NCBI RefSeq assembly: GCF_001411495.1
Contig: NZ_CP012982.1
Span: forward strand, 1,674,001-1,738,000
Reading direction: 5' to 3'
Length of the DNA stretch: 64,000 nt
Origin: Burkholderia cepacia ATCC 25416
GTDB taxonomy: Bacteria > Pseudomonadota > Gammaproteobacteria > Burkholderiales > Burkholderiaceae
A model generated the notes under the pieces. It saw nothing but the letters and a program-made list of their open reading frames with translations. It ran no database searches and was not told the DNA's origin. A program made the translations under genes and the position numbers. Numbering within the stretch: position 1 is the stretch's first letter; every line of letters starts with the position of its first letter. Shown here piece by piece: positions 53,596-61,714 of this stretch.

Positions 53596-54837
53596 ATGAG
53601 CAACATCTACATCGCCGGTATCGCGATGACCGTGTTCGGCCGGCATCTCGACCGCAGCCTCGACGATCTGGCGAGAGAGGCGCTGCAACGCGCATTGCGG
53701 GACGCAGGTTGCCACGCCGACGCGATCCGCGCCGCGTTCTATGCGGGCATCACGAACGGCCCGCTGCAGGGGCAACTGTCGATCCCCGGCCAGGTCGTGT
53801 TCAGCAAGATCGGCCTCGAAGGCATTCCGGTGTTCAACGTCGAGAACGCGTGCGCATCCGGCAGTACGGCCGTGCACCTCGCCGTGCGCGAACTGCAGTC
53901 GGGCGCGTGCGACGTCGCGCTCGCGCTCGGCGCGGAAAAGATGAACGTCGCGGACAAGGCGAAATCGTTCGCGCTGTTCGAGGCCGGCTGGGACGTATCG
54001 CGCGTCGACGAGAATTTCGCGACGCTCGCGCGGCTCGGCGAAGGGATCGAGCTGCCGCCCGGCTCGGAGTCCGAGCGCCCGTACAGCCGCTTCATGAAGA
54101 TCTACGCGGCGATGTGCCGGCACCACATGCACACGTACGGCACGACGCAGCGGCAGATCGCGGCCGTGTCGGCGAAGAACCACGGGCATTCGGTGCACAA
54201 CCCGTATTCGCAGTTCCGCCAGCCGTTCACGATCGACGAGGTGCTGGCGGCCGCGCCGATCACGTACCCGATCACGCTGCCGATGTGCGCGCCGCTGTCG
54301 GACGGCGCGGCGGCCGCGATCCTGTGCACGGAGGAAGGGCTGGAGCGCATCGGCGCCGATCGCAGCCGCTGCATCCGGATCGCCGCGAGCGTGATCCGCA
54401 GCTTCACGCGGCGTCGCATCGACGAGCCGCACAAGCACATCGGCCGGCTCGCCGCGTTGCAGGCCTACGAGCAGGCCGGCGTGGGGCCGGAGGACATGGA
54501 CGTGGCCGAAGTGCACGACGCGTCGGCGATGGGCGAAATCATCCAGGCCGAGAACCTCGGCTTCGTGCCGCTCGGCGAAGGCGGTCCGGCCGCCGAGCGC
54601 GGCGAGTTCACGCTCGGCGGGCGCATCCCGATCAACACGTCGGGCGGCCTCGAATCGAAGGGCCATCCGCTCGGCGCGACCGGCATCGGGCAGTTGTACG
54701 AGCTGGTCACGCAGTTGCGCGGCGAAGCGGGTGCGCGGCAGGTGGACGGCGCGCGTCATGCGATCCAGGAAAACGGCGGCGGCTTGCAGGGCGTCGAAGA
54801 GGCCGCGTTGGCGATTCACATTCTCAGCAGGGACTGA
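53596..54837 (+). CDS. Thiolase-superfamily protein (SCP-x / lipid-transfer type)
   Basis: A 413-residue thiolase-fold enzyme. The nucleophile Cys is in FNVENACASGSTAVH, the His site is GGLESKGHPLGATGIGQ, and the region where classical thiolases have the second Cys reads QENGGGLQGVE, as in SCP2-type thiolases that cleave branched or steroid side-chain beta-keto acyl-CoAs. The length is normal. The position after the ligase supports a beta-oxidation-like cleavage. Confidence 0.9.
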   Translation: MSNIYIAGIAMTVFGRHLDRSLDDLAREALQRALRDAGCHADAIRAAFYAGITNGPLQGQLSIPGQVVFSKIGLEGIPVFNVENACASGSTAVHLAVRELQSGACDVALALGAEKMNVADKAKSFALFEAGWDVSRVDENFATLARLGEGIELPPGSESERPYSRFMKIYAAMCRHHMHTYGTTQRQIAAVSAKNHGHSVHNPYSQFRQPFTIDEVLAAAPITYPITLPMCAPLSDGAAAAILCTEEGLERIGADRSRCIRIAASVIRSFTRRRIDEPHKHIGRLAALQAYEQAGVGPEDMDVAEVHDASAMGEIIQAENLGFVPLGEGGPAAERGEFTLGGRIPINTSGGLESKGHPLGATGIGQLYELVTQLRGEAGARQVDGARHAIQENGGGLQGVEEAALAIHILSRD

Positions 54838-54848
54838 CGGAGGCGGAC

Positions 54849-56333
54849 ATGGGCGACGCACACGGCGCAATCGCGCTCGGGCAGGGAGCGCAGGCAGGGC
54901 AGACGACGCGACAGGCGTCGGGCGGGGTCGGCGCGGCGGCGTCGATGCAGGCGGCGGGCGCCGACGCGGCCGGGCCGCTCGCGCGCTGGGGCGAGGAAAT
55001 GCGCGCCGACGCCGCGTTGCGGAAGTATCGTCCCGTCGGCGGCTGGATCGACGCGCCCGAGCGCGCGCAACCTGAGCTTGAAGGCGACATGCAGGCGGAC
55101 GTGATCGTCGTCGGCGCAGGCTTCGCCGGTCTGTCCACCGCGCTGGAACTCGCGGCGCGCGGCGCGAGCGTCGTCGTGCTCGAACGCGAATTCGCGGGCT
55201 TCGGCGCGAGCGGGCGCAACGCCGGCTATCTCGCCGGCGGCCAGGGACTCGAATACGAGCTGTTTCTCAAGCGGGTCGGCCACGAACAGGCCAAGCGGAT
55301 CGTCGGTTTCTACGACGAGGGCGTCACATACGTCGAACGCAAGCTCGTCGAATACGCGATCGACTGCGACTACCGTGCGTCGGGCATCATTCGCGCGGGC
55401 GTGCATCCGTCGCAGGAGAAGCGCCTGCGCGAAAGCATGGCCACCGGCATCGAACTCGGCTCGCCCGCGCAGTTTCTCGATGGCGCGGCGATGCGCGAAC
55501 GCGGCATTCCGCCGGCCTTCCTGTTCGGCGCATACGTGCCGGGCGGCGGCACGCTCGATCCCGGCAAGTACGTGACGGGCTTGCGGCGCGCGGCGCTCGC
55601 GGCGGGCGTGAAGCTGTACGAGAACACCGCGCTGCTCGATTTCGACGCGGGCGAGACGGTGCGCGTGCGCACCGCACGCGGCAGCGCGAGTGCACCGGTG
55701 CTGGTGCTCGCGACCAATGCGTACACGCCGCAGCTCGGCCTGCTCGGCGACAAGGTGATGCCGCTGCGCGTGTCGGCGCTCGAAACCGAGCCGCTGTCCG
55801 ACGCGCAGCTCGCGGCGCTCGGCTGGCCGAATCGCGAGGGCATCGTCACGCCGCACCTGACGATGGAGAGCCATCGCCTGACCGCGCGCAACACGTTGTT
55901 GCTGACGACCAAGCGGCTGCATTACGTGTATGGCTCGCAGACGCCGAACGTGCCGGACGACGACGCGTATCGCGCGCTGCTGAAGGCGCTGCACACGCGC
56001 TTTCCGCAACTCGGCAACGTGCCGGTGCGCGCATGCTGGAGCGGCTACATCTCGTTCGCGGGCGATGCGTTGCCGGTGGTCGGTGTGGCCGGCGCGCACG
56101 GCAACGTGTTCTACACGGCCGGGTGTTCGGGGCATGGCGTCGGCACGCAATCGCTGATCGGGCGCGTGCTGGCCGAGCGCATTCACGATGGGCGATCGCC
56201 GCTGCTCGACACGTTGACGCACAAGACGCCGTCGGTGCCGCCCGAGCCGCTGCGGTGGTGTGCGATGACCGCGATGCTCGGCGTCGCGAACCTGCTCGAC
56301 GAACGCGTGAACCGCAAGGTGCGGCCGGTGTAG
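54849..56333 (+). CDS. DAO-family FAD oxidoreductase (amine/amino-acid oxidase type)
   Basis: A 494-residue flavoenzyme. An Ala/Gly-rich leader of about 75 residues precedes ADVIVVGAGFAGLSTALELAARGASVVVLE. GASGRNAGYLAGGQGLEYE and the C-terminal SFAGDALPVVGVAGAHGNVFYTAGCSGHGVGTQ identify the gamma-glutamylputrescine/sarcosine-oxidase-like group. It would oxidise a secondary amine or amino acid in the cytoplasm. No signal peptide is clear, unlike the other two amine oxidases. It starts 11 bases after the thiolase stop. Confidence 0.88.
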   Translation: MGDAHGAIALGQGAQAGQTTRQASGGVGAAASMQAAGADAAGPLARWGEEMRADAALRKYRPVGGWIDAPERAQPELEGDMQADVIVVGAGFAGLSTALELAARGASVVVLEREFAGFGASGRNAGYLAGGQGLEYELFLKRVGHEQAKRIVGFYDEGVTYVERKLVEYAIDCDYRASGIIRAGVHPSQEKRLRESMATGIELGSPAQFLDGAAMRERGIPPAFLFGAYVPGGGTLDPGKYVTGLRRAALAAGVKLYENTALLDFDAGETVRVRTARGSASAPVLVLATNAYTPQLGLLGDKVMPLRVSALETEPLSDAQLAALGWPNREGIVTPHLTMESHRLTARNTLLLTTKRLHYVYGSQTPNVPDDDAYRALLKALHTRFPQLGNVPVRACWSGYISFAGDALPVVGVAGAHGNVFYTAGCSGHGVGTQSLIGRVLAERIHDGRSPLLDTLTHKTPSVPPEPLRWCAMTAMLGVANLLDERVNRKVRPV

Positions 56334-56497
56334 CGGCATGCGATCGTCGCGACACGCACACGTGGATCCGGCCGGGCCGCCTGACGCAGGGCGGCTCGAT
56401 GGAAAATGCAGCGCGCATCGGGTATAGTCGTTGGCGCTCCGTAAGGCACGGAGCATCCATTCGACGAAGCCGAAACGCCCTCTTCACGACGAACACG

Positions 56498-57172
56498 ATG
56501 ACAGTGTCCAACGAGCCGCGCAGTACGAGAAAGCGGCGCACTTCGACTCCCACCGCCGCAGCCGGCAACACCGACGGCTTGCGGGCGCAGGGCCTGCGCA
56601 CGCGCAACACGATCATTCGCGTCGCACGCAAGCTGTTGCTGGAAGGCGGGCCGCTGGAGTTCTCGCAGCGCGCGGTTGCGGCGGCGGCAGGGATCAGCGT
56701 CAGCAATCTGCAGTACTACTTCCCGACGCGCATCGCCGTGTTGCGGGCCGTCATCGAGCCGGTCATCCAGGCGTATCTCGACGACATGAAGCGCGCGATC
56801 AGCAGCGAAGCGTCGCCGCGCGACGTGTTCGAGGAGATCATGCAGCGCTCGGTCTCCGATGCGAAGGATGCCAAGTACAACGCACTATTCCGGCATTTGC
56901 TGTCGTTTGCGGCCACCGATCCCGAGTGTTTCAAACTCTATGACGAGTGGTACGCGACGCTGACGCGCGACCTCGCGCAACTGCTGCGCGCGGTCACTCC
57001 GGCGTTCAGCGCGGCCGACAGCCGGCATGCGGCGACGATGCTGATCGCACTGGCCGATGGCCTCGCGATGCAGTACGGCACCGGCCGGCAGACGCAGGCG
57101 CTCGATGCGTATTTCATCGCGACGTCGCGCGCGATCGCCTACGGCACACTGACGGCGCCCGCGGGCAAATAA
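56498..57172 (+). CDS. TetR-family regulator 2
   Basis: A 224-residue regulator with a basic, Thr/Ser-rich N-terminal tail (about 30 residues) and a helix-turn-helix within residues 32-80 (TRNTIIRVARKLLLEGGPLEFSQRAVAAAAGISVSNLQYYFPTRIAVL), followed by a helical ligand domain. It ends the third transcription unit, just before operator module 4. With TetR 1 it is one of two candidate regulators of the four modules; which binds which cannot be told from sequence. Confidence 0.9.
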   Translation: MTVSNEPRSTRKRRTSTPTAAAGNTDGLRAQGLRTRNTIIRVARKLLLEGGPLEFSQRAVAAAAGISVSNLQYYFPTRIAVLRAVIEPVIQAYLDDMKRAISSEASPRDVFEEIMQRSVSDAKDAKYNALFRHLLSFAATDPECFKLYDEWYATLTRDLAQLLRAVTPAFSAADSRHAATMLIALADGLAMQYGTGRQTQALDAYFIATSRAIAYGTLTAPAGK

Positions 57173-57208
57173 CGGCGCGATCCGCCGCCGCGGCCATGCG
57201 AACGGAGA

Positions 57209-57282
57209 CAGGGGAATACCCTGTCTTTTTTTTGCTTCCAGTGTTTGTCATTATGACCTATGTTTGGTATGTATTACTAGAT
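57209..57282 (+). promoter_or_regulatory. Conserved promoter/operator module, copy 4
   Basis: GGGAATACCC (57212-57221), a T-run, TTGTCA -35 (57245-57250) overlapping the perfect palindrome GTCATTATGAC (57247-57257), and TATGTA as -10 after 17 bases (57268-57273). About 89 bases before the acyl-CoA dehydrogenase gene. Confidence 0.85.
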
Positions 57283-57345
57283 ATGGGATGGCCGGGCGCG
57301 TCCGCTGCCGGGCCGACATGATTCGAGTCCAGGAGGAGAACGGAG

Positions 57346-58635
57346 ATGATTCGTCTGAACAAGTCCGCAGCGCTGCCCGTGGTCGGCTTGACCGGCTTCG
57401 AGACGCCGCTGAGCGAAGAGGAAAGCGCAATCCAGCACACGGTTCATCGTTTTGCGCGCGACGTGCTGCGGCCGATCGGCCGCGAGCTCGACCGGATGAC
57501 GGCGGAGGACGTGATCGCGCCGGGCTCGCCGTACTGGGCCGCGATCGTCGAGAGCGCGAAGCTCGGGCTCGATCCGCAACTGATCGCGCAGTTTCCGCCG
57601 GAGACGGCCGTGCGCATCGAGTCGCTGATCGGCGAGGAGCTCGGCTGGGGCGATTCGGGCCTCGCCGTGTCGATCGGCGCGGCCACGATGCCGCTGATGA
57701 TGGCGCACACGGTCGGCAACGCCGAACTGGTCGAGATGTGCGCGGGCAAGGTCGGCTGCTGGATGAACACGCAGCCTGACCGCGGGTCGGACGCGGCGAT
57801 CCTGTATCGGCAGGAGCTCGCCGGGAACGGCCGGCAGCCGGTCGGCAACGTAACGGCGAAGGTCGGCGCCGACGAGATCGTGATCAACGGGCAAAGCTCG
57901 GCGTGGATCTCGAACGGCTCCGTCGCGCAGGTCGCGCTCGCGTACATGGCGGCCGACTACGGCGACGGCTTCTACGGCGAAGGCGAACGCAGCGCGTTCA
58001 CGAACGGCATCGCGATGATCCTGCCGCTCGATCTGCCCGGCGTGTCGCGCGGCAAGCCGCTCGACAAGATCGGCCAGCGCTCGCTGCCGCAGGGCGAGAT
58101 CTATTTCGACAACGTGAAGGTACCGAAGCGCTTCGCAGTCGCGCTGAAGGACGACTATCTCGGCAACCTTGCGTCGACGTGGTCGTATGCGGGCACGCAC
58201 ATGTGCCAGGTGTTCGTCGGCGCGGCGCGGGCCGCGTTCGAACTGGCGCTCGCGTATTGCCACGAGCGCAAGCAGGGCGGCGCGCTGCTGATTGATCACC
58301 AGATGACGCACCTGCGCATCGGCGAGATGCTGCGTCGGCTCGAGATGGCGCGCGCGATCGCGCGCCGCAGCCTCGCGTTCTCGCGGATGTCGCCGCAGAG
58401 TCATCCCTATGCGACCGCGCAGGCGAAGGTCAGCGTGACCGAGGAAGCGATGAAGATCACGCACGAGGCGTTCCAGCTGTTCGGCGGCAACGGCACCACG
58501 CGCGAATTCCCGATCGAGAAGCTGTTCCGCGACGTGCGTTCGGCGCTGATCGAGGACGGCGAGAACTACGTACTCGCGTCGCGCCTCGGCGTGCTGGCCG
58601 GACAGCTTTATCAGAATGGATGGGCGCGTGAGTAA
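57346..58635 (+). CDS. Acyl-CoA dehydrogenase
   Basis: A 429-residue flavoenzyme. The N-terminal helical domain ends near DSGLAVSIGAATMPLMMAH. The beta domain has SSAWISNGSVAQVALAYMA and the C-terminal domain has QLFGGNGTTREFPIEKLFRDVRSALIEDGENYVLASR, where the Glu of IEDGEN is at the catalytic-base position. It introduces the alpha-beta double bond of an acyl-CoA. It has its own operator module, so it is controlled with the rest although it is a separate unit. Confidence 0.92.
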   Translation: MIRLNKSAALPVVGLTGFETPLSEEESAIQHTVHRFARDVLRPIGRELDRMTAEDVIAPGSPYWAAIVESAKLGLDPQLIAQFPPETAVRIESLIGEELGWGDSGLAVSIGAATMPLMMAHTVGNAELVEMCAGKVGCWMNTQPDRGSDAAILYRQELAGNGRQPVGNVTAKVGADEIVINGQSSAWISNGSVAQVALAYMAADYGDGFYGEGERSAFTNGIAMILPLDLPGVSRGKPLDKIGQRSLPQGEIYFDNVKVPKRFAVALKDDYLGNLASTWSYAGTHMCQVFVGAARAAFELALAYCHERKQGGALLIDHQMTHLRIGEMLRRLEMARAIARRSLAFSRMSPQSHPYATAQAKVSVTEEAMKITHEAFQLFGGNGTTREFPIEKLFRDVRSALIEDGENYVLASRLGVLAGQLYQNGWARE

Positions 58636-59094
58636 GGCCGTCCGATAGGCCAGGGCGTGCGCCGGATCGGCAGGGGTACGCGTTGCCCATTGCAGGCATG
58701 CGCCGCATGCAGCGTCATCGTCTACGATCTTCGATTCAAACCGCCAGGATCTATACGAACGAAACAGCTCCCGGCGATGCGGCTTTGTCAATCATCGCTG
58801 GGAGTTGCGCAATTCAGGCGCCGACTAATCCACCTAGGAGTGCGTGACTACTCTTGTTCATGATGTTCGAGTGTGTCCGAAGCGCACAGTCTCGAGCGGC
58901 TCTACTGTCAACGAGAACGAAAAGGAAAACGCCCGCTCTGCGGGCGGGCGTTTGAAGAGTTGGGGCAGGAAACTTACTGCGGAACAACGTCCAAGCCAGT
59001 ATGCCCCGCACCCTGTTTCTTGTCGCCGGCCCTAGACCGGCTGAAGCATAAGGGTAGCCGCAATTTTACGGACTCACAACAGGTGCCCACTGCC
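58636..59094. other. Gap after the acyl-CoA dehydrogenase, no gene seen
   Basis: About 460 bases with a 10-bp-stem hairpin (58927-58953) and AT-balanced, non-coding-looking sequence. Short open frames on either strand show no family features. Confidence 0.55.
58921..58955 (-). terminator. Hairpin terminator, best read leftward
   Basis: AAACGCCCGC (58927-58936) and GCGGGCGTTT (58944-58953) form a 10-bp stem with a 7-base loop. On the minus strand the stem is followed by TTTTCCTTT-like sequence. It would end the antitoxin transcript and possibly also the acyl-CoA dehydrogenase transcript. Confidence 0.65.
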
Positions 59095-59499
59095 TTATCC
59101 TGCGGCGCCTGTCTCAAGCGACGTGATATAGCGGAGCAAGTCGTCTGTACGTCCCTCCGAAATTAGCTGTTCGGCAGTCTTGTAGTCAAAGGGTGGCAAG
59201 GGCTCATTGCGATACCAGAAGAGAGAGCTCGGCACGTCACCGGAGACGTCGGTTGCAGCACGGATGATCCGAAGTGCGTCCCGAAGGAACTTCTGCGCAC
59301 TCTCCGATCCTGACAGGCGGCCAATTGTGTTGCGATGTACATTGGCGAGCCGCGCCAGCGTCTGCATATCGATATGCAGAGCGGCCGCGAAACGCCTGGC
59401 CGAGATGATCGGATCGGGGCTGTCTGGATCTCGCATAGACGCCATGAATTGCATGAAATCGCTGGGCGGTGCCGAATTGCAGGTGATGTCGGATCCCAT
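59095..59499 (-). CDS. Xre/MbcA/ParS-type antitoxin-like protein, orphan
   Basis: A 134-residue protein. An Xre-like helix-turn-helix (FAAALHIDMQTLARLANVHRNTIGRLSG) is followed by a DUF2384-type toxin-binding end (LFWYRNEPLPPFDYKTAEQLISEGRTDDLLRYI). Such proteins usually neutralise a RES-domain toxin encoded next to them; no such gene is present here, either side. The start at 59499 has AAGAAAGGG about nine bases upstream. It lies just inside the element's right end. Confidence 0.75.
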   Translation of the reverse strand: MGSDITCNSAPPSDFMQFMASMRDPDSPDPIISARRFAAALHIDMQTLARLANVHRNTIGRLSGSESAQKFLRDALRIIRAATDVSGDVPSSLFWYRNEPLPPFDYKTAEQLISEGRTDDLLRYITSLETGAAG

Positions 59500-59578
59500 G
59501 AGCGCCGCCCTTTCTTGGGTTCCGTCGTGCGCGTAAGTCACTGATTTTAAAAAACATCTAGAGCGATCTGCGATCAAG

Positions 59579-59703
59579 GGCCAATTTTTCTGCAAATTTT
59601 ATAGGGAAAGATCACCTTTTCTGCCGCTTTTCAGCAGCGAAATTCGCAGAAAAGATGGCCAAGTCCTTGATTTGCATGGACCGCAGAGGCCACCTTTTTT
59701 GCC
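59579..59703. repeat. Four 15-16-bp subterminal repeats at the right end
   Basis: GGCCAATTTTTCTGC (59579-59593), GATCACCTTTTCTGCC (59610-59625), GCAGAAAAGATGGCC (59646-59660, opposite orientation) and GGCCACCTTTTTTGCC (59688-59703, in the terminal repeat). Multiple copies of one motif near an end are typical of transposase binding sites in Tn7-like elements. Confidence 0.8.
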
Positions 59704-59711
59704 AACCTACA
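59687..59711 (-). repeat. Right terminal inverted repeat (25 bp)
   Basis: It ends in CCAACCTACA at 59711 and is the exact inverted copy of 33399-33423. Confidence 0.92.
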
Positions 59712-59716
59712 CACGC
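59712..59716. repeat. Target-site duplication, right copy (CACGC)
   Basis: The same five bases as 33394-33398, directly outside the right end. Confidence 0.88.
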
Positions 59717-59884
59717 TTGTTGGAGCAACCGCCGAGTAGGAGGGGCGAAGATTGTGTTCCAGCGATGTAACAAATGGGTCACCAACTGGGCGGGCACTGT
59801 ACGAGCGTTGCGCATCGAGCGCTGCAGGTGTGGCGCGGCTCGAAACTTGTGGTGTTTTCTGGGTAGCGAAAATTCAACGCTCTT

Positions 59885-60313
59885 GAATTTCAGTGACGGT
59901 TCGCCGATAACGCCGCACTCTTTGCCGAGTGCCTGCATGACGGCATATGCGGTATCGATCGACTGCATCCGGATATGGGGCTGCCGCCCTGGCGCCACGT
60001 GAACCGGGTCCTCGCGCCCAGCGGATATGCGATCGAACCGCCCGACCTGATCGTCGGGCTTATGGGTTCGGTCGTTGCTGTGCCCGAAAAGGTGCCGTCC
60101 CTCGATACCCAGGCCAACGAACTGATCCAGCGCTCGCTGGCCCAGTCGGGAGATCTGCTCAATTCATGCAAGCGGTGTAGCGGGAGTGATCTGTCCTCGG
60201 CGATGAAGTCATCAAGACATTCGGGACGCAACGTTACTTGCTTGCGGTCCTCGCCGTCGACAAAACGCCCCATCGTCGCCTCTCATCGGAACGGATTGAT
60301 CCAGCCCAGGTGA
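59885..60313 (+). CDS. Unrecognised open frame, possibly a remnant
   Basis: A frame without a clear start runs to TGA at 60311. The segment FAECLHDGICGIDRLHPDMGLPPWRHVNRVLAPSGYAIEPPDLIVGL looks like genuine protein, while the last roughly 50 codons (SSRHSGRNVTCLRSSPSTKRP) look out of frame. This suggests a truncated or frameshifted gene flanking the transposon. No family named; the first in-frame ATG is 59975. Confidence 0.35.
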
Positions 60314-60435
60314 TCGAACGCGTTTCTATACAGTCTCGGCCAGTGGCTGCCACTGGCCGATCCTTCAATAGACCGCTCAATTGCGTCATCGAGATTCAGA
60401 AGCGGTCGCCGCGGACCCATCCCTCGTAGAACACA

Positions 60436-61644
60436 TCATGAGCCGGCTGAAACCGGAATCGGCCAGATATCGCCAAGACTCGCTTGCGAGGGAGCATCGC
60501 CCAGCCATTGCATGAATTCGCCCACATGCCGCGCCCAAAGATCGGGACGAGTCATCGTGAAATGGCCCGGCGACGACGGTGTGCCCTGCTGCACCAGATA
60601 CCGGCCATGCTGAAGCGTCGGCACAAGTCGCTCGAGAACGCGCAGGGTGTCAGGGTTGAATTCGTCGTCGGAGAAATTCAGGGCAAACAGCTTGGCCCGA
60701 ATCCTGGAAAGCCCTGGCTCGGGATCGTAGTCAAACGATGACTTGAGCGAATAAAGAATGTCGTTCGCGTCGACATGCTCCGCCTGGAAGCGCACGGTCG
60801 CGAGAAACTTGCTTGCCGCCGCGCCGTCCGGAATTTCCTGCTGTAGCGCGGTCGCACTGTCGATCATCATTCGCAACACCCCGAAGCCTTGGACCCAGCC
60901 GCGGGGCGTTTGCGTGTACTCCCCGCTCTTCCAGTCGGGATCGGAGCGGATCGCGTCGATCACCATGCGCCGCCACAGCAGATTGCGGCCCGAGACCGTA
61001 ATCGGTAGCGAGACCACGGGCATGACGCCGTCCATCATGTCGGGATATGTTTCCGCCCATTGCCAGGCGTTCATGCCGCCCATCGACATGCCGAGAATCG
61101 CGTGAAGATGCTCGATGCCCAAGGTTTCGGTCACCAGCTTGTGCTGGAGATCGACGATGTCGCCGTAATCGTAGTTTGGAAATTTCGCCCTTAACCCGTC
61201 ACTCGGTTTGCTCGACTGGCCGTGGCCCACGTTGTCGGGAAAAATCAGGTAGTAGCGATTCGCGTCGAGCGGACGTCCCCGGTCGAACAGGGCTTTTGTG
61301 TAAGTCGGACTCAGCAGCGTTCGACTGTCCGCGCCGGTCCAGTGCAGGACCAGGACGGCGTTGTCAACGGCGCCATGGGCATTGCGATGCGGCGTGCCGA
61401 GCGTTGCGTAGTGGATCCGCAGCCGGGGCAGCGTCTCGCCATCCCGGAACCGGTAGTTGTCGAACCAGGCATCGGCCTCAACGGCCGTCGGATTCGCGCG
61501 CTGGTCCCACGGCGCCGTCGCTTCGCCGGCGGAGGCGGCCGACGGGATACCGGGCTGCGCCGACGCGGTGTCCTGAAACGTGGGGCCGCACAGCAGCAAG
61601 CCGAACAGCACGCTGGCTGCGGCACGGGTACGACGAAAGTTCAC
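60436..61644 (-). CDS. Secreted alpha/beta hydrolase (MetX-like fold)
   Basis: A 402-residue protein with a signal peptide (AAASVLFGLLLCGPTFQDTASA). The hydrolase domain resembles homoserine acetyltransferase-like esterases: LVLHWTGADSRTLL (oxyanion region), ILGMSMGGMNAWQWAETYPD (nucleophile Ser), NFSDDEFNPDTL (acid) and GHFTMTRP (His). As an exported enzyme it is more likely an esterase or lactonase than an amino-acid enzyme. Confidence 0.85.
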   Translation of the reverse strand: MNFRRTRAAASVLFGLLLCGPTFQDTASAQPGIPSAASAGEATAPWDQRANPTAVEADAWFDNYRFRDGETLPRLRIHYATLGTPHRNAHGAVDNAVLVLHWTGADSRTLLSPTYTKALFDRGRPLDANRYYLIFPDNVGHGQSSKPSDGLRAKFPNYDYGDIVDLQHKLVTETLGIEHLHAILGMSMGGMNAWQWAETYPDMMDGVMPVVSLPITVSGRNLLWRRMVIDAIRSDPDWKSGEYTQTPRGWVQGFGVLRMMIDSATALQQEIPDGAAASKFLATVRFQAEHVDANDILYSLKSSFDYDPEPGLSRIRAKLFALNFSDDEFNPDTLRVLERLVPTLQHGRYLVQQGTPSSPGHFTMTRPDLWARHVGEFMQWLGDAPSQASLGDIWPIPVSAGS

Positions 61645-61714
61645 GATGATTTCCTTGTCCGATTGAAGAAGCGGTTTCGTACAGGGGGCACTAGCGCCGT
61701 TGCTTCGGCAAGCC

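Larger units (their letters stand above)
33399..59711. mobile_element. 26.3-kb Tn7/Tn5053-superfamily-like catabolic transposon, transposition genes defective
   Basis: The element is bounded by perfect 25-bp terminal inverted repeats starting TGTAGGTTGG and flanked by the 5-bp duplication CACGC. TGT...ACA ends, 5-bp duplications, subterminal repeats and TniB/TniQ remnants all fit the DDE transposons of the Tn7/Tn5053/Tn402 superfamily. No TniA/TnsB transposase remains, TniB is a C-terminal stub, and tniQ has an internal stop. The cargo (36.2-58.6 kb) is a four-unit catabolic regulon with its own regulators. The right end also carries an orphan antitoxin-like gene. Genome-like GC and codon use in the cargo suggests a source in related Burkholderiales. 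Confidence 0.88.

Noticed and set aside
50757..53606. A 949-residue open frame on the minus strand, and similar long ones at 47950-50631, 44699-47338, 42921-44789 and 2812-5073
   Set aside because: They lie antisense to well-supported genes, have Arg/His/Asp-heavy translations and no family features. High-GC genes commonly give such shadow frames.
54849..56333. A Tat signal on the DAO-type oxidoreductase
   Set aside because: The 75-residue leader has no twin arginine followed by a hydrophobic stretch; it is Ala/Gly-rich only.
35919..57221. GGGAATACCC as an ordinary terminator or repeat left by an insertion sequence
   Set aside because: It always precedes a promoter-like TTGTCA and palindrome at fixed spacing and always faces a gene start; no inverted ends or duplications surround the modules.
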